Both the position numbers and the translations under genes were made by a program. The notes under the pieces were generated by a model. That model searched no databases and was not told the DNA's origin. It saw only the letters and a list, made by a program, of their open reading frames with translations. A DNA stretch of 64,000 bases from Hygrophila difformis. Lineage: Eukaryota; Streptophyta; Magnoliopsida; Lamiales; Acanthaceae. Of the stretch, positions 10,911 to 23,370 are shown in pieces. The stretch spans positions 29,188,057 through 29,252,056 of the forward strand of contig JAOANR010000002.1 in NCBI GenBank assembly GCA_030278955.1. Direction: 5' to 3'. How positions within the stretch are numbered: the first letter of the stretch is position 1; every line of letters starts with the position of its first letter.

Positions 10911-11635
10911 TTAGACGACTTGAATGTTTGATATTGGTGGAGTTTGTTGAGTAGTTAGTGAAGCAGTATGTTGGATATTGGTGGAGTTTGTTGAATAGGT
11001 TATTTGATGAGGTGCAGGAGACATATTAGAGAAGAAGGCACAGTATGATTAAATAAAGAGAGCAGTGAAGGATCAAACTATAAGCAGGAAGTGGGGTTTG
11101 GGAACTTTTATTTCATAGGAAGTTGAATTTCCCAGAACTTATGTTTAGCTGCTCAAAATATATAGACCTTAAAGCTTGGGAGTGCAATGTAACAGTAACT
11201 ATGCATGAAAAAGTGATACTATAAGCAAGCTAATAACCAAGGGAAGCCAATAACAAAGCCAATAACCAAGACTGCAATGTAAGAGTAGAAAATGTTACTA
11301 TAACTAAGGCAATAAGCAAGCTTATTATAGAGTAAAATATGTAGACTGAAATTTCAATAAGCTAGCCAATATGCAGAAATATTCATGGTTTCAATTTCAA
11401 CAGTTTCAAAAGGACGGAACAGTAATCTAGTTTTAGAAGACATATTTGAGTGCAGGCGTGCACTTATAGTTGTACAGGCTTTGAGACGACATATATGATA
11501 GAGCTATACAGCAAAATAGTAGACAAAAGGTTTGCAAAATGGCAGACAAAATGGGAAGATCACACCTTCAAACCACATATTCATATATGGTTTTCTGTGT
11601 CATTGCCCCAGGATGCGAACATAGCAGCCATATAT
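10911..11635. other. Helitron 3' non-coding region
   Basis: AT-rich, with no coding potential that I recognise. A unit of about 47 bp containing GATATTGGTGGAGTTTGTTG is duplicated near 10930 and 10976. Short phrases around AATAACCAAG repeat near 11230-11270. Confidence 0.55.
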
Positions 11636-14481
11636 CTAGTCCTGTTTGGGTGCCTTTGGTTTAGCTTTTCTACCTGCCATCTTGGTTTTTTTTGAGGGGC
11701 TACCAGTAGGTTCGCGCGAGAGAATTTCTGCAACACTTTCTTCAGCGTTCCATGCAGGCAACAGGTCTTTGCAGGCTTTGCTATCCTGAGCATGATGTGT
11801 GGACAGTAGGTTGAGATTTGGTGTTAGTCCAGAGTGGTGTGTTTCAGTAATTTGCAGCGGTGGTGGTGTTGATGGATGGTCTTCAATTGCAGCTGTAAGT
11901 TCAATATATGAGGGCGGATGCACTTTAGAAATCAAAGTGTTGAGGGAGCCTGGATATATTAGAAATAAAAATGTTCAGGTAGGAGAAAACTACCTTGTTT
12001 GCCTTTAATGTCTTCAATCTTAGTCAGTATCTAGATATCACTGGGGTAGCTGGGTGAGGCAAGCAATTTTTTTTATGGTGACTTGGAAATTTTGGTTTTC
12101 CACCTCCTCATTGCGAAATTCACACAATTCAATTTTTTCCTGTGATTATGTAGCAAAAAGAGTTAGAAGAAGAGTGTTTATTCGCTTCTACAATATTGTT
12201 TATGGTTGATGTAAGAATGGAAGAAGAAGAATGTGGCACCTGAGGGGTCATTTGCAAGATTTCTTTGGAAGGAATGCCCAAAACATTTTCAGCAGTTTCT
12301 TGAAATGAAACACATTGAACATGGGCTGATTCGTCTTTCATTTCAAGAGTGATTTTGATTCTGAAAATGATGATTTAGAATGTATAATCAAGTTAAAATA
12401 TTTGGAAGGAAAATATTACTTGAAATTGTGAAGGAATGATTTGAAGGATACCTTGTTTCAAATTTTGTATACTTTTGGCATTTGAAACACCAGTAGAGTT
12501 TGTTTGGTGGAGCAACTTTTCCTATTTTGCAAACCGGGCACGCTGTGTAGGTTACCTTGGATTGCTCTGGCCTTGGGATTTGAAAGCGAGCAATACACTG
12601 GTAGTCACCCTAGAGTTAAGGAATCAATGTATTAATGTGGGTGGTTTAACAGGAAATCATATTATATTGTGGGAAGTGCCAAGAAAGAGAAGAACACAGT
12701 ACAAAGTAAGAAGAATGAAAAAGAACAACAATCATATTTTGTGAAGTGCCAAGAAAATTGATATAGCAGTAGCATATTGTTGTGTTAGCATACTACAATT
12801 ACTGAACTTTATGGTTTTATATCTTATTCAATAAACAGAATAGGGAAGCCATGTTATCCGATATCTGGGAGCACTAACTGTTACCAAGAAAACATGTCAA
12901 GGAACGGAGCAATGGAATTAAGTTATAGTTTAACAAGTGATTAAGTTAAGCAATTTTGATTTGTATAATAGAGTGGCTGAAGCAGAATAGGTTGAAAAGT
13001 GTTGTAAGAATGTGGAAACGGCTTACAGGGGGGGAATTGAGCAAGGTACTGATTTCAGTGTTGGCAATATTTGCCAAAGTGGTTGGCGTTGGACCATTCC
13101 AGTATGGTTTGTGAAGGATCAGCTCGTCCAATGCTTGCTTGTTCTCGAGTTGCCTGTAGATTGTGAAGGTAAGTGGGATGAAAAATGCAAAAATGAAAAG
13201 TATTGTATATGAAACTGACCATTTTTGCAGGAAAGTGACCTCTGGGTAGGGGGGAGCATAGACAACCATTGTTTGTGTGGTTGTTGAGAGTGATATTCCT
13301 TTCATAAAGAAAATATTGTATAGCAAGATAAGTTAGAAATACAATGAATGAAATGTTAACATGTAGAGTTCTGTTTTGTCTTATTCAATGAACGGAATAT
13401 GCAATTCATGTTACTTAATAGCAAAACATGTGAAGGAATATCTAGGAGCAGTAAACTTAACAGCAAAACATGTCAAGCAATATCTAGGAGCAGTAAACTT
13501 AAGAGCAATAATGTGTGACAGGTTTAACCATTAAACGAAGATGCCTTGACGTTGAGGAAGGCAACTACTGGCCGCTTTGGTATTTTTGGGATTAGAGCTT
13601 GGGCCTCCGCGTTGACCAGCTCGTTCCAAAATGTCATTGTGGTTGGTATGTTGCTGGAAGCATTAAACAAGGTTAGTAATTATAAAGTGAATTTAGATAC
13701 GGAATAGATGCATGAATGTGTGATGGCTTACTCGTCAGAGACAATTATGAACTCTTGGAGAGATGTATCCCCGATGGGTTTGGATGGAGCATAATCAATG
13801 ACTATTCCAACAACGTCTTAGGAAAATGCATAGAAATATTAGGAATATCAGAAAATGATGTGCTAAAACAGAGAATGGGAGTATGATGGAAAAGTTTTTG
13901 TACCTATGTATTCTTTTGTTTCCACGAATGGCTGCAGGTGGGAGAGGATTGCAAAATCAGGTTTACCCGCGAGCACACTGATTGGATTTGAATCAACAGG
14001 GCATATAATGGTCCTTTGATTAAGTATGAGTTCTATGTTGGGGTGGAAATTCGGGAGATCATTTAGCTGGGTGTTCTTGATGTAGCTTGAAAGTTCGTAA
14101 GTTGTGAAGAGCTTTAAGCAAGCATCCATCATATGGTATGTCTCTATCAAATGTGCACCCGCGTATTTTTGTGCCCTGGGACAACAGATTCTGTGAGACA
14201 ATGCTAGGGTGGAATGAAGTAAGAAACTGAGGTTGAATAAAAGGGCAAGAGGTGGTGCAGGGCAGTACGTATGCGATAAAATAACAAAGGTTGTAAGGGA
14301 AAATTAGAACCTGTTCATCAACAAAACTATAGCGCTTGTATTTTCGGTTTCCAGCCTTAGAAGTTCGTTGCGCTGATGTCTGAACGAGCATGACCTTTAT
14401 CATCCAATCTTTCATGCCAGGTGCGAGAGTGGCAATCATTATGTTTCCATCGGTATTGGAAGGAGCAGTTTGAAGCTCCAT
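11636..14481 (-). pseudogene. RPA70-like single-strand DNA-binding protein gene of the Helitron, multi-exon
   Basis: Exons read on the minus strand: 14481-14311 (57 codons, MELQTAPSNTDGNIMIATLA..), 14190-13904, 13816-13732 (VVGIVIDYAPSKPIGDTSLQ), 13653-13529 (MTFWNELVNAEAQALIPKIP), then about 13298-13200, 13155-13027, 12609-12420, 12360-12240 and a last exon ending at 11636. The order is OB-fold, DNA-binding OB-fold, then a C-terminal zinc ribbon (CPVC...CFKC). This is typical of the RPA1-like proteins that accompany plant Helitrons and are thought to coat single-stranded DNA during rolling-circle transposition. The C-terminal tail is Lys/Pro-rich. A one-base frame change in exon 2 near 14130 breaks the reading frame, and the exon 7/8 junction is uncertain, so I call it a pseudogene. 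Confidence 0.75.
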
Positions 14482-15822
14482 TGTTTACGATTCTAAGAAT
14501 GAGTAGATGAGTGTGCTGAAGGTATGGTGAGAAGGGGTGAAAGAGAATAGAAAGAAGTTTAAGTCCTGGATTTACCTGGTGAAGCCAATCGCCTATGTTG
14601 AGACCTCGATTAAGCTGGAGAAGTTGTGAATGGGAAATCTGGAGCAATAGTGAGAGAAATAAGTGAGGTATTTGGAATCTTTTAGTAATGATGGTTGTGT
14701 GAGCAAGGTGAAAAGTACTGCTAGGAAATTTATGGGTAGATGTGCTGATGTGCCTAGGCAATATTTTCTTTTCAAAGAATTTCAGCTATTTATCAAATAT
14801 TTGCTACGAACCCACTGCGTATGAATTATAAAACTATTTAAAGTTGTACAACTATGATATAAATTTAAATGAAAAAATGTGAGAATAGAGGAAATATTTT
14901 TTTAAAAAAATTATCATTAAATAAAAAAAAGGCAAAACAGTAAAAGGAAAAGGTGATTTTGGGAGAACAATAAATTATTAGAATTTTGAAAAGTTTGATA
15001 TTTAAGAACAATACAAGGAGAAGGGAATTTTTGGAATAGAGGAATTTCGCATCATTAACCAAAATGGTGTTTTTTTAGGATGGAGGAATTTTTTGAGAAG
15101 GTATAATTTGAGAACACATTTACTTAAGAAGGAGAAGGTCATATTTTGCAAAAGTAGCTGGTGATTTTTTGAGGAGGTGGTCATGTTTCGCATGTTTTTA
15201 ATTTATTTATGATTAAAAGCATTTACTAAGAAGATCATATTTTACTTTAGAGGTGGTGAGGATATATTTACTTTAGAGGAGGTGTTTTTTTCATATTTTA
15301 TTTAAAATCATTTGAGAAGGTGATTTTTTGAAAGAGAAGGAGAAGGTGATATTTTTTGACAACATTTTTTTTGAAGAAGGAGAAGGTGATTTTTTGATAT
15401 TATGTTAAAATCATTTGAGAATGGGATATTTTGAAAGAAACATGGATTGTGAAGGAGAAGGGGATATTTTGAAAGAAACATAGAATAGTATATGTGAATA
15501 GAGAAATAAAGATGCATAGTATGAGAATTTAGAAATGTATAGCTTGAGAAAAGTCCTTTCAGAATTGCATAGTTTGAGTAGAGTGAGTGAGCTAGGATGT
15601 TGATTTAAATACCATACACAAAAAAGAAAAAAAAATTCACCAGAGCTCTTTTGATGACGAGAGCAAGTGAAATAGCATAGAACAAGTATAATGGCAAATC
15701 AGAGATGAAAATGGAGGATATCATTACGTACAGGGAAACAAAAGTATCTCAGAAGATAGAATGTGCAATTACAAAATACAAGACAGACATAAGGAAAATA
15801 GGAACGGTGGTTGGTGTTGAAA
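14482..15822. other. Helitron spacer with a purine-rich degenerate repeat
   Basis: No gene seen. From about 15080 to 15490 degenerate tandem phrases recur (GAGAAGGAGAAGGTGAT, TTTTTTGA, TTTGAGAA), giving a strand-biased purine-rich stretch. The rest is AT-rich. Confidence 0.5.
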
Positions 15823-16821
15823 TTAGAAGTTGGAGGAAACAAGGTCTGCTCGGAAGAGAACATCAAGATGCAGAGGACCGTAGGTGGTGGAAATTATGGT
15901 GAACTTCCAGGTTTCACCGACCAACATCTTACAATGTTTAAAAAAGAATGGCCAGCCTGTGGTTAATTTTAAAGAGTCGCTGCATCCTGCACGAGTCTCG
16001 TATGTATACTTTAGGGCAATTTCGTAAGATGCATTAGCATTCCCAAACTTCATGTAGAGTCGGTCTTTTGAGTCTAAACCATGGTATTGCCAGAAGTGCA
16101 GAGGAATTGTCTATTAAACATGAAGTATGTTATTGATGGAAATGGATAGAAATGCTCTATAAGTCTATTATTTAAATAAAGTTAAGTTTACCAAAGTTTT
16201 CTTGTGTGCCTGACTGATGTAGACTTCGAAGGAATTAAGATCGTCGTTGTCTGAGTCGTCTGAGCTAATGGAGACAATGCTAACTGTGTCATCTTCAGAC
16301 TCCTCAATAACATTAGTTTCTGTATCTGGGAAATGTGAATGAAATGGGTTTTTAGACTATAAAATGGAGCAGAGGAAGGTGAATGTGAATTCATTACCTG
16401 AGGAGAGCGAAATAGTGGGCTGCTGAGAAGGTTCACCGGGGTGATGAGCAGCACCATTGAAAGAGACATCGAATTGCAATGGGCCGGTATTTGTGAACGT
16501 GAGCTGATCCCCTACCTGTAGTTGATTAAAACGGCAAAACTCATGCCATCGGTAGTCATTGTAGATACAAAAATAAGGAGGATGGTAATATAGAGTGAAA
16601 GTCCACTCGCGTTGTGTTGTTTTGACTGAAATAGATGTTGTTGTGAGCGGGCCATGAATAGTCTCAGTGAAAGAGTTGGGCAGGACCTGCAAGGATAAAG
16701 AAGTAGAATGTTACTGAAGAGCAAACCATGAATAGGATTGGCTTAAAAAAAATATGTAATTTTAAGCTTTCCGTACAATGAGGGTCCTGAAGTTCTCTTG
16801 GAGGGTGATTGTTGCTGCCAT
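15823..16821 (-). CDS. Double-B3-like domain protein I (251 aa, four exons, intact)
   Basis: Exons 16821-16777 (15 codons, MAATITLQENFRTLI), 16686-16398, 16325-16192 and 16110-15823 join without a stop. The introns have canonical GT/AG ends and phases 0, 1 and 0. The first B3-like fold spans about residues 5-95: LPNSF start, then WHEFCRFNQLQVGDQLTF, the W..F..N.L..GD..F signature. An acidic Ser/Asp linker follows (EESEDDTVSIVSISSDDSD). The second fold starts at TIPLHFW and contains TGWPFFFKHCKMLVGETWKF. B3 domains are plant sequence-specific DNA-binding folds, so this is probably a nuclear DNA-binding protein. It is the better preserved of two B3 genes in this Helitron. Whether it serves transposition or is captured host cargo is unknown. 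Confidence 0.75.
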
Positions 16822-18498
16822 GGAGTCGTAGGATTTGAGGGCTAAAAATATTGTTATCAGTAAAGTTTATTACTTCACAAAGACAATGAATTATATTATG
16901 GAACAAATGCATACTAACAATTGAATCACATTAGATTTAGGCATTAATGAATGTGGCCTGTACAAAAACAAATTTGGATGTTTTCATACAGTGAGTGTTG
17001 TCAAGTTATCTTGGATTTAAACAACATTAAAAAAAAATGAAAGCAACTTTCTGATGATCAGAGGCAACTAAAAATAGTATCCAACATCATGAATAAGCCA
17101 AAAACTAATCATTCAATTATCTAGTTTGTATTGAAAAATTGAATCTCCTAGAGCAGTATACATACATAAATGGCTGTGTGTTTTGACCCTAAAATATGTC
17201 AATAATCCCTTATTACACAAAAACCAGTAAAAATTCAAACTCCTAATTTGTATAAAATGAGGAATTGGAAGTTTAATAATTGGTCATGCTAGAAATTGTA
17301 AAATAAGATGGAATGTGATGTAGGGTAAAAAAACATTACAACAACAAAAGCAGAGTTCATATTACAATCTAGGCCAAGAAAACAGTGCCAAAGGATAATA
17401 AGGCATTTTTGACATTTGTGACATATTTCTCTTTAATTTTGAACGGTTTTTTGCTGGTTTGTTCAGTTTCTGGTGCTACTATCCCCATGTTGGCATCATA
17501 CATATGACGAGCTTCATGATTTTAGACTGAATTAATCAATACGGCTACTTCAAAGTTCAAACAAAAAATTTCTCATCATTGAGCTGTGATCTCATCAAAC
17601 AGCTAACCATGTTTCTGCATATGTAATGTTTTATTTGATACTTGCTCACAAATAAACATTGTTGACTGGAGATGCTTCTACTTGAAGTCATATATTTAAG
17701 TAACACGTTTCTGTACTTCAATATCACTAATCACTTAAGCTGAATAATTATCACTTTTGCAACAATTAATTATTAAGCTGTCCCATGTAATCACCTAAGT
17801 TTACAGGTTTGAATATTCAGAAAGAAAACTTTAAATTCAGATGTCGTTTGATTTTATCTATTGGGCCTTAGTACCCTATTTTTTGAAGATAAACAAATTT
17901 TTCTGCAAGCCCTATTGTTCTATTTATCAACTGAACACCACCTGGTGAAGAAATAAACAGATTTTACGACATTCTTTGGGCACAGATTATGCAAATGATT
18001 TCACATGAGATCTATTTAGACTTTATCAAAACACAAAATCAACACATCTAACAAGCAAACCAAACATGGAGTATTTTCTGGTCAACAAATTTCACACACA
18101 CAACTGATCGAGTCTCTTTAGTTGAAGCTTTTATTATGACTGAGGTACTCCTTCAGAGGTTAGATGAGTGTAAAAATTTTGTGTTCCCCAAATCCCAATT
18201 CAATAAATAGCTTCTGCCAGTCACATTTCTATTTTGTCAATTTTCATAATGCTTATTTTGAAATGGCTTCTTCTCCTTCTCCTCCTGCATTTTTGACTCA
18301 TACATTATATGTTGGTGAGAATTGCAGGCTCACTAATTCTTGTAAGTCAGTGCATTATTTTGGTATCCCTTTCTGTGAATGCCCATTTTGGCATCCACAA
18401 TCAACAATATTATTGTAAAGTTAAATTAATTCAAAGATACTAAATCGAATTAAACCTCTAAATTAATAGTCAAATAACGAAACCCTAGTGGAATTAGC
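16822..18498. other. Helitron spacer, no clear gene
   Basis: AT-rich intergenic sequence. A possible short exon on the plus strand starts with ATG at about 18261 (MASSPSPPAFLTHTLYVGEN) and ends at a TTGTAAGTC donor near 18340. I cannot assign it to a family. Element B interrupts this spacer at 18504. Confidence 0.45.
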
Positions 18499-19167
18499 GT
18501 AACTGTAACACCCCAGTTTTTGGTCACCCAGGTCGGGATGTCACCGCCACACCTCCCTAGCAAGACACGGTTTCTCCGAGCTTGCTAAAGAGATGCAAGG
18601 CTAGGTATTGCAGTATTTAAAACATTCAAGCAGCCCATTTATATATAATTTAAAAATAATACATCAAAGTTGCAGCGAAAAAATAATATTTACATATATG
18701 TATCGCAGCGGAATTTAAATATAGGGCCAACATGGCCTAGTCACGGGTTAAACAGGCCCGTTTATGCAAGATCTAGTCTAATACAAAAATTCAAATTAAT
18801 ATATCATCCCAAGCTTCCCGTGTATGCATATGACGATGCATAATTCTCAACTCTGGAAGAAAAAAAAGAAATAAAAACGGTTTGGTCAGCACTACGTGCT
18901 GAGTAAGTTAACACAGACATGATTATGAGGTTTCAAAGCCTTTAATTAGATTTAAAGAAAACATGTGCAGAATATCCATGATTAAATTTTATCCATCTAA
19001 TAATAATTTAATTGCATAATTTAAAAGACAAGGGTTTCCATAGGATCATAATCCAACAACATGATAAAATAATCGCAAGACATAATTTAAAGGCACAATT
19101 TAAATAAAGGAAATATTCACGTATTTCAGGACTTCGCTCTCCCTCTTTTATTCGATGTAATCTAGTA

Positions 19168-19426
19168 CTCCCTCCGTCCCGTGTAAGATGTCCTGTTTGA
19201 CTTTTTGACACTGTTTATTGTTTAAGTTTGACTCAATTTTATTGCAAATATATATTTGGAAAAAATAGTCGAGTTTGGTCTTATTAGAATCGTATAATCA
19301 GGTTGTTTTATAATATATATTTTACATAATTTTTCGTTGTACATATCCTGAGATATTAACGGTTAAAAAGGTGCATTGGATTGTGTGCAGAAATCAAACA
19401 AGACATCTTAAATGGGACAGAGGGAG
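19168..19426. mobile_element. Stowaway MITE with TA target duplication
   Basis: Ends CTCCCTCCGTCCC and GGGACAGAGGGAG are inverted repeats flanked by TA (19166-19167 and 19427-19428). The other LTR of element B shows the empty site TCTAGTATAATTT (about 27780), which proves insertion after the LTRs were made. It is 259 bp with no ORF. A relative lies at 40263-40522. Confidence 0.95.
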
Positions 19427-19435
19427 TATAATTTA

Positions 19436-19906
19436 TTCTTGGGGAATCGAACCCGCAAGAAAACAGACAATCGCCCTTGGGGAATCGAACCCGCAAGAAC
19501 TCAAACACACCCTGGGGAATCGAACCCGCCGGAGAACATACAATCGCTCTTGGGGAATCGAACCCGCAAGAACTCAAACACACCCTGGGGAATCGAACCC
19601 GCAAGGTTTGACACGGACATCCTGGGGAATCGAACCCGCAGGAGAACATACAATCGCCCTTGGGGAATCGAACCCGCAAGAACTCAAACACACCCTGGGG
19701 AATCGAACCCGCAAGGTTTGACACGGACATCCTGGGGAATCGAACCCGCAGGAGAACATACAATCGCCCTTGGGGAATCGAACCCGCAAGAACTCAAACA
19801 CACCCTGGGGAATCGAACCCGCAAGGTTTGACACAGACATCCTGGGGAATCGAACCTGCAGGGACACAGACGCCTTGGGGAATCGAACCCGCAAGGTTTG
19901 AACAAG
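19436..19906 (-). repeat. Tandem array of 13 units each carrying a Pol III B-box motif
   Basis: Thirteen units of about 32-38 bp each contain GGGGAATCGAACC(C/T)GC. The complement, which is the LTR sense strand, reads GCGGGTTCGATTCCCC and contains GGTTCGATTCC, a full match to the B-box/T-arm consensus. Three unit types (tails GGAGAACATACAATCGCCC, AAGAACTCAAACACACC, GGTTTGACACGGACATC) alternate in a higher-order repeat of about 110 bp. The 5' LTR has 11 units. I see no tRNA cloverleaf. The protein-like repeats in this stretch are a by-product. Confidence 0.85.
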
Positions 19907-21672
19907 TTTCGTAAATTTCACAAGTTTCGCAAATATAAGTTTATAAAACGCTGTTTACTCCAAAATTCGTGAAAAATCAGTTTTAATTCCAAAATTTCTG
20001 AAAATTAACCAATGACTCGGAAACGTCGAGATAAACAACTTTTATGTTTTAACTTTTTCGATCCGAGATACCTAAATAGGTCAACAACGTCAATTTTCGT
20101 CAGACCAAAAATCTGTCCGCGTTTTCACACAGCAGTTTCAAAGTTTCGAGATCTACCATAGCAAATGAACTCCAAATTTGATGAAATTTTACAGGGACCT
20201 TCCTAAGACCTTCCTAAGACAATTCTCTACAACTTTCGTGTTCGGCTAAAGATCTAATTCGGCCTAGAACCATAGTAAAAAACGTCAGCAAGTTCGAATC
20301 TATGTTCTGTCCAGTTTTCAAGATCCGATTTTAAACTAGTTCGGTTTGGGGTGGATTTCATATATCAAATCATCACGAAAGATTCTGAAATTTTACGGAG
20401 GTATTCATAACGTATAGATCTACAACTCTTATGTTCAACACCGAGCCTAGATCGGTCTAGATCTAAGGTAGAAATCACCAACAAGTTCGAATAAAGAATC
20501 TATCATCGTTTCAAGATCTAAACCACAGGCAGGTCTGTTCGTGGTCGTTTTCGGATATCAAAACACGATGAAAAACTATGAAAATTTTACAGTAGATAGA
20601 TCTAAGCCTTAGGAACGTTTCCGTGTTTTAAGTTTCCTCGTTTGAATAGGTTTAAGGGTCCTAAAAATTCGTGCACAGCCGTTGCGCCGTTAAGATTTCA
20701 TGTTGACAGATTTTTACGTTCTTGGTTTAAATCGTTAGATCGGGTGTATTCTAAATTCTCCCAAAACCATAGTAAGGTTAACTTACATATTGTTGAGCGT
20801 CCGGGATCATCGATTCGGAGGCGTGGCTTCCAGTCCTCCGTTTATCCTCTCCGTTTGTCGGGTTCTTCGCTCTCGATCCGGATCGGGGGTTTAGAATAGA
20901 AAAAGGATGAGGTTAGGCTTCGTTTTCGAATCAAGAATGTATAGAGGAATAGATCGGATCTTACCAAGGCGATAGAAGACCCCAAATTCGTCCAAGTCAG
21001 TCCCTCCTCTCGGTGTTGTGCCTCCGACGACTCCAGGATTAGGGTTTCAACGTATAGAGAGATTTCGTAGGGTTTCAAACGTATTCGGAGCTCTTAGGAG
21101 GTCTTATTTATAGATAACTAAGACCTAGGGCGTCCAAGATCTGACTCTAAGAGTCTAGAGTCGAAAGATGTTCAACCGAAAGTCGAAAAATCCGGAATCG
21201 GGCGAGAAAATCGCGGAACACCGCGACTGCGCTTGTGGCGCGCACTTGGCGCGGGAATCCCCTAAAAAGCGCGCGGACACCGCGCCATCCCGGCCTGGAC
21301 TTCGGTCTGGGTCGGGTCGTGCGATCCGTCGGGCGTTTCCTTCTCTCTTTCGGACTTCTATCCCTCTATGTTCTCGGATTCGGATTCCTGGGGTATCTTC
21401 GGGCTCCGATTTCCTATCTTAATTTTATTCGGACCTAAATTTATATTTGGACTCGAGTTATTGAGTCTATCGGTGTCGGGTCCCCGTGTAACCATTTATT
21501 CAATCAAATTGGCTTCGGATTCCCGGGTTCTCGGAACTTTGATTCCTTTTTAATTTAAATTCCATTTCTCATTTTTTATGATTCTTTATCCATTTATCAT
21601 GTTTATTATATTTATTTATTTATTTATTGTATTTATTTATTTATTTATGTTGTAAAATTCTCGGGTATTACA

Positions 21673-22540
21673 GTCTACCCTCCTTAAGAATCAACTTCGT
21701 CCTCGAAGTTGTGTTTCGGCTTTTCTCGTGCTAAGGTCTTTTGTTTATTTTATTATTTTGCGACTGAACTTAGAATTAAGACTTCTAAGCTGCCTACGTA
21801 CCCGGTGAAGGGATCAAGCCATGGCGTAGTTCAAAACAATTCGAATTTGTTTATTTATTTTTTTATTTATGATACATCTAATCGAGTCGAACTCCAAAAA
21901 TGAATTATTACGGGGTATCACATCCTCTCCCCCTTAGGACTTCAGTTATGTCCCCATAACTGCCTATTCATTATTCTCAAGAAGGTTCGGGTCAAGGTTT
22001 AAATGAGCCGTGCGTTTGAAATGGATTTGTTGTTTGGGAATCCAACAAAATTTTTGGAATAGAGAGTGTTTTAATAAAGACTTGATTTTTATTGTTTCAA
22101 ATAAGGAAATTTTCTAATTCGTACAAGGATAGGAATAGCTAAAGCCGAGATTTGTTATGCTTAGGCGTGCGCTTAGATGAACGCGATCTAGAACTAAGGC
22201 AAGATCAGTCTCTAGTTAGCGTTCCCAATTCGATGTCAAGCCTCTAAGTTATCTAGGTGTAGTAAGATATCTAAGTTAGAATATATCACGCTTCTAAGTT
22301 CTCTAAGTTTAGGCAATGCAGTATGCACATGCAAATGATGATTTCCCCCCAAAACTAATTTATGCACTATATATATATATATTTTTCCCATGGGTTTTAA
22401 AATAAAAATTTCTCCATGGAATAATACTTTAAAGTTTAAAATAATAGTCAAAATATTAATAATAGTTTAAAAATAATAATGATTTAAAAATAATGGTTTA
22501 AAAATACTAGCTTAAAAATATCCGGGCTCTGATACCACCT
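21673..22540 (-). other. Element B interior: PPT, UTR-like DNA and PBS only
   Basis: The sense strand runs from the PBS (GGTGGTATCAGAGCCC at 22538-22523) to the PPT (TTAAGGAGGGTAGAC at 21687-21673). It contains the CAACTTCG/CGAAGTTG hairpin (about 21692-21711) and a second PPT-like run followed by TGATACCCCG near 21930. There is no ORF of note. The leader has tandem CTCTAAGTT phrases near 22240-22310. Confidence 0.8.
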
Positions 22541-23142
22541 TGTAACACCCCGGTTTTTGGACATCCAGGTCGGGATGTCACCGCCACACCTCCCTAGCAA
22601 GACGCGGTTTCTCCGAGCTTGCTAAAGAGATGCAAGGCTAGGTATTGCAGTATTTAAAACATTCAAACAACCCATTTATATATAATATAAAAATAATACA
22701 TCAAAGTTGCAGCGGAAAAATAATATTTACATATATGTATCGCAGCGGAATTTAAATATAGGGCCAACATGGCCTAGTCACGGGTTAAACAGGCCCGTTC
22801 ATGCAAGATCTAGTCTAATACAAAAATTCAAATTAATATATCATCCCAAGCTTCCCGTGTATGCATATGACGATGCATAATTCTCAACTCTGGAAGAAAA
22901 AAAAAGAAATAAAAACGGTTTGGTCAGCACTACGTGCTGAGTAAGTTAACACAGACATGATTATGAAGTTTCAAAGCCTTTAATTAGATTTAAAGAAAAC
23001 ATGTGCAGAATATCCATGATTAAATTTTATCTATCTAATAATAATTTAATTGCATAATTTAAAAGACAAGGGTTTCCATAGGATCATAATCCAACAACAT
23101 GATAAAATAATCGCAAGACATAATTTAAAGGCACAATTTAAA

Positions 23143-23320
23143 TGTTAAGATATTCCCTTAAACGTTGTATATACTATCTTTGAATATCTCTTCCATATAT
23201 TTGTTGTTAGGATTTGATTCGTTTTCTAAGGGTTGTTGTAATCTCCCTTTGTATTATTTATAGTGGCAATACAATTGGATCACCACACGGTGATATTATT
23301 TCCCTTCTTGCACTCTTTCA
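23143..23320 (+). repeat. Copia 5' LTR (178 bp)
   Basis: Starts TGTTAAGATATTCCC and ends CACTCTTTCA, a TG...CA pair. By eye it is identical to 27540-27717. Confidence 0.95.
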
Positions 23321-23370
23321 TGGTATCAGCCTAACCTCCAAAACCCTAAATTTTTTTTTTCATTCTCTCC

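Larger units (their letters stand above)
18504..21672 (-). repeat. Element B 3' LTR (3169 bp with MITE)
   Basis: Bounded by TGTAACACCCC on the left and CTCGGGTATTACA on the right (reverse orientation). The sense strand carries a donor ATAT|GTAAGTTAACC (20786), an acceptor CTTCCAG (ends 18853), the hairpin CAGCAC/GTGCTG (18887-18901), a B-box array (19436-19906) and a GC-rich block (about 21200-21310). A MITE occupies 19168-19426. Confidence 0.9.

Noticed and set aside
11450..11695. Plus-strand ORF of 81 codons at the Helitron 3' end
   Set aside because: It overlaps the last exon of the RPA70-like gene on the other strand and shows no domain.
19440..19906. tRNA genes or tRNA fragments, because of the T-arm-like core
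   Set aside because: No acceptor stem, D-arm or anticodon arm is present around any unit; only the B-box-like core recurs.
19440..19906. CRISPR-like array of repeats and spacers
   Set aside because: Spacers are themselves repeated in three types and the context is a plant LTR; there are no cas genes.
19371..19921. Repeated protein-like ORFs with GNRTRKNSNTPWGIEPAR on one strand and RVRFPRMSVSNLAGS on the other
   Set aside because: They are translations of the tandem B-box repeat in several frames and both strands; no single frame is favoured.
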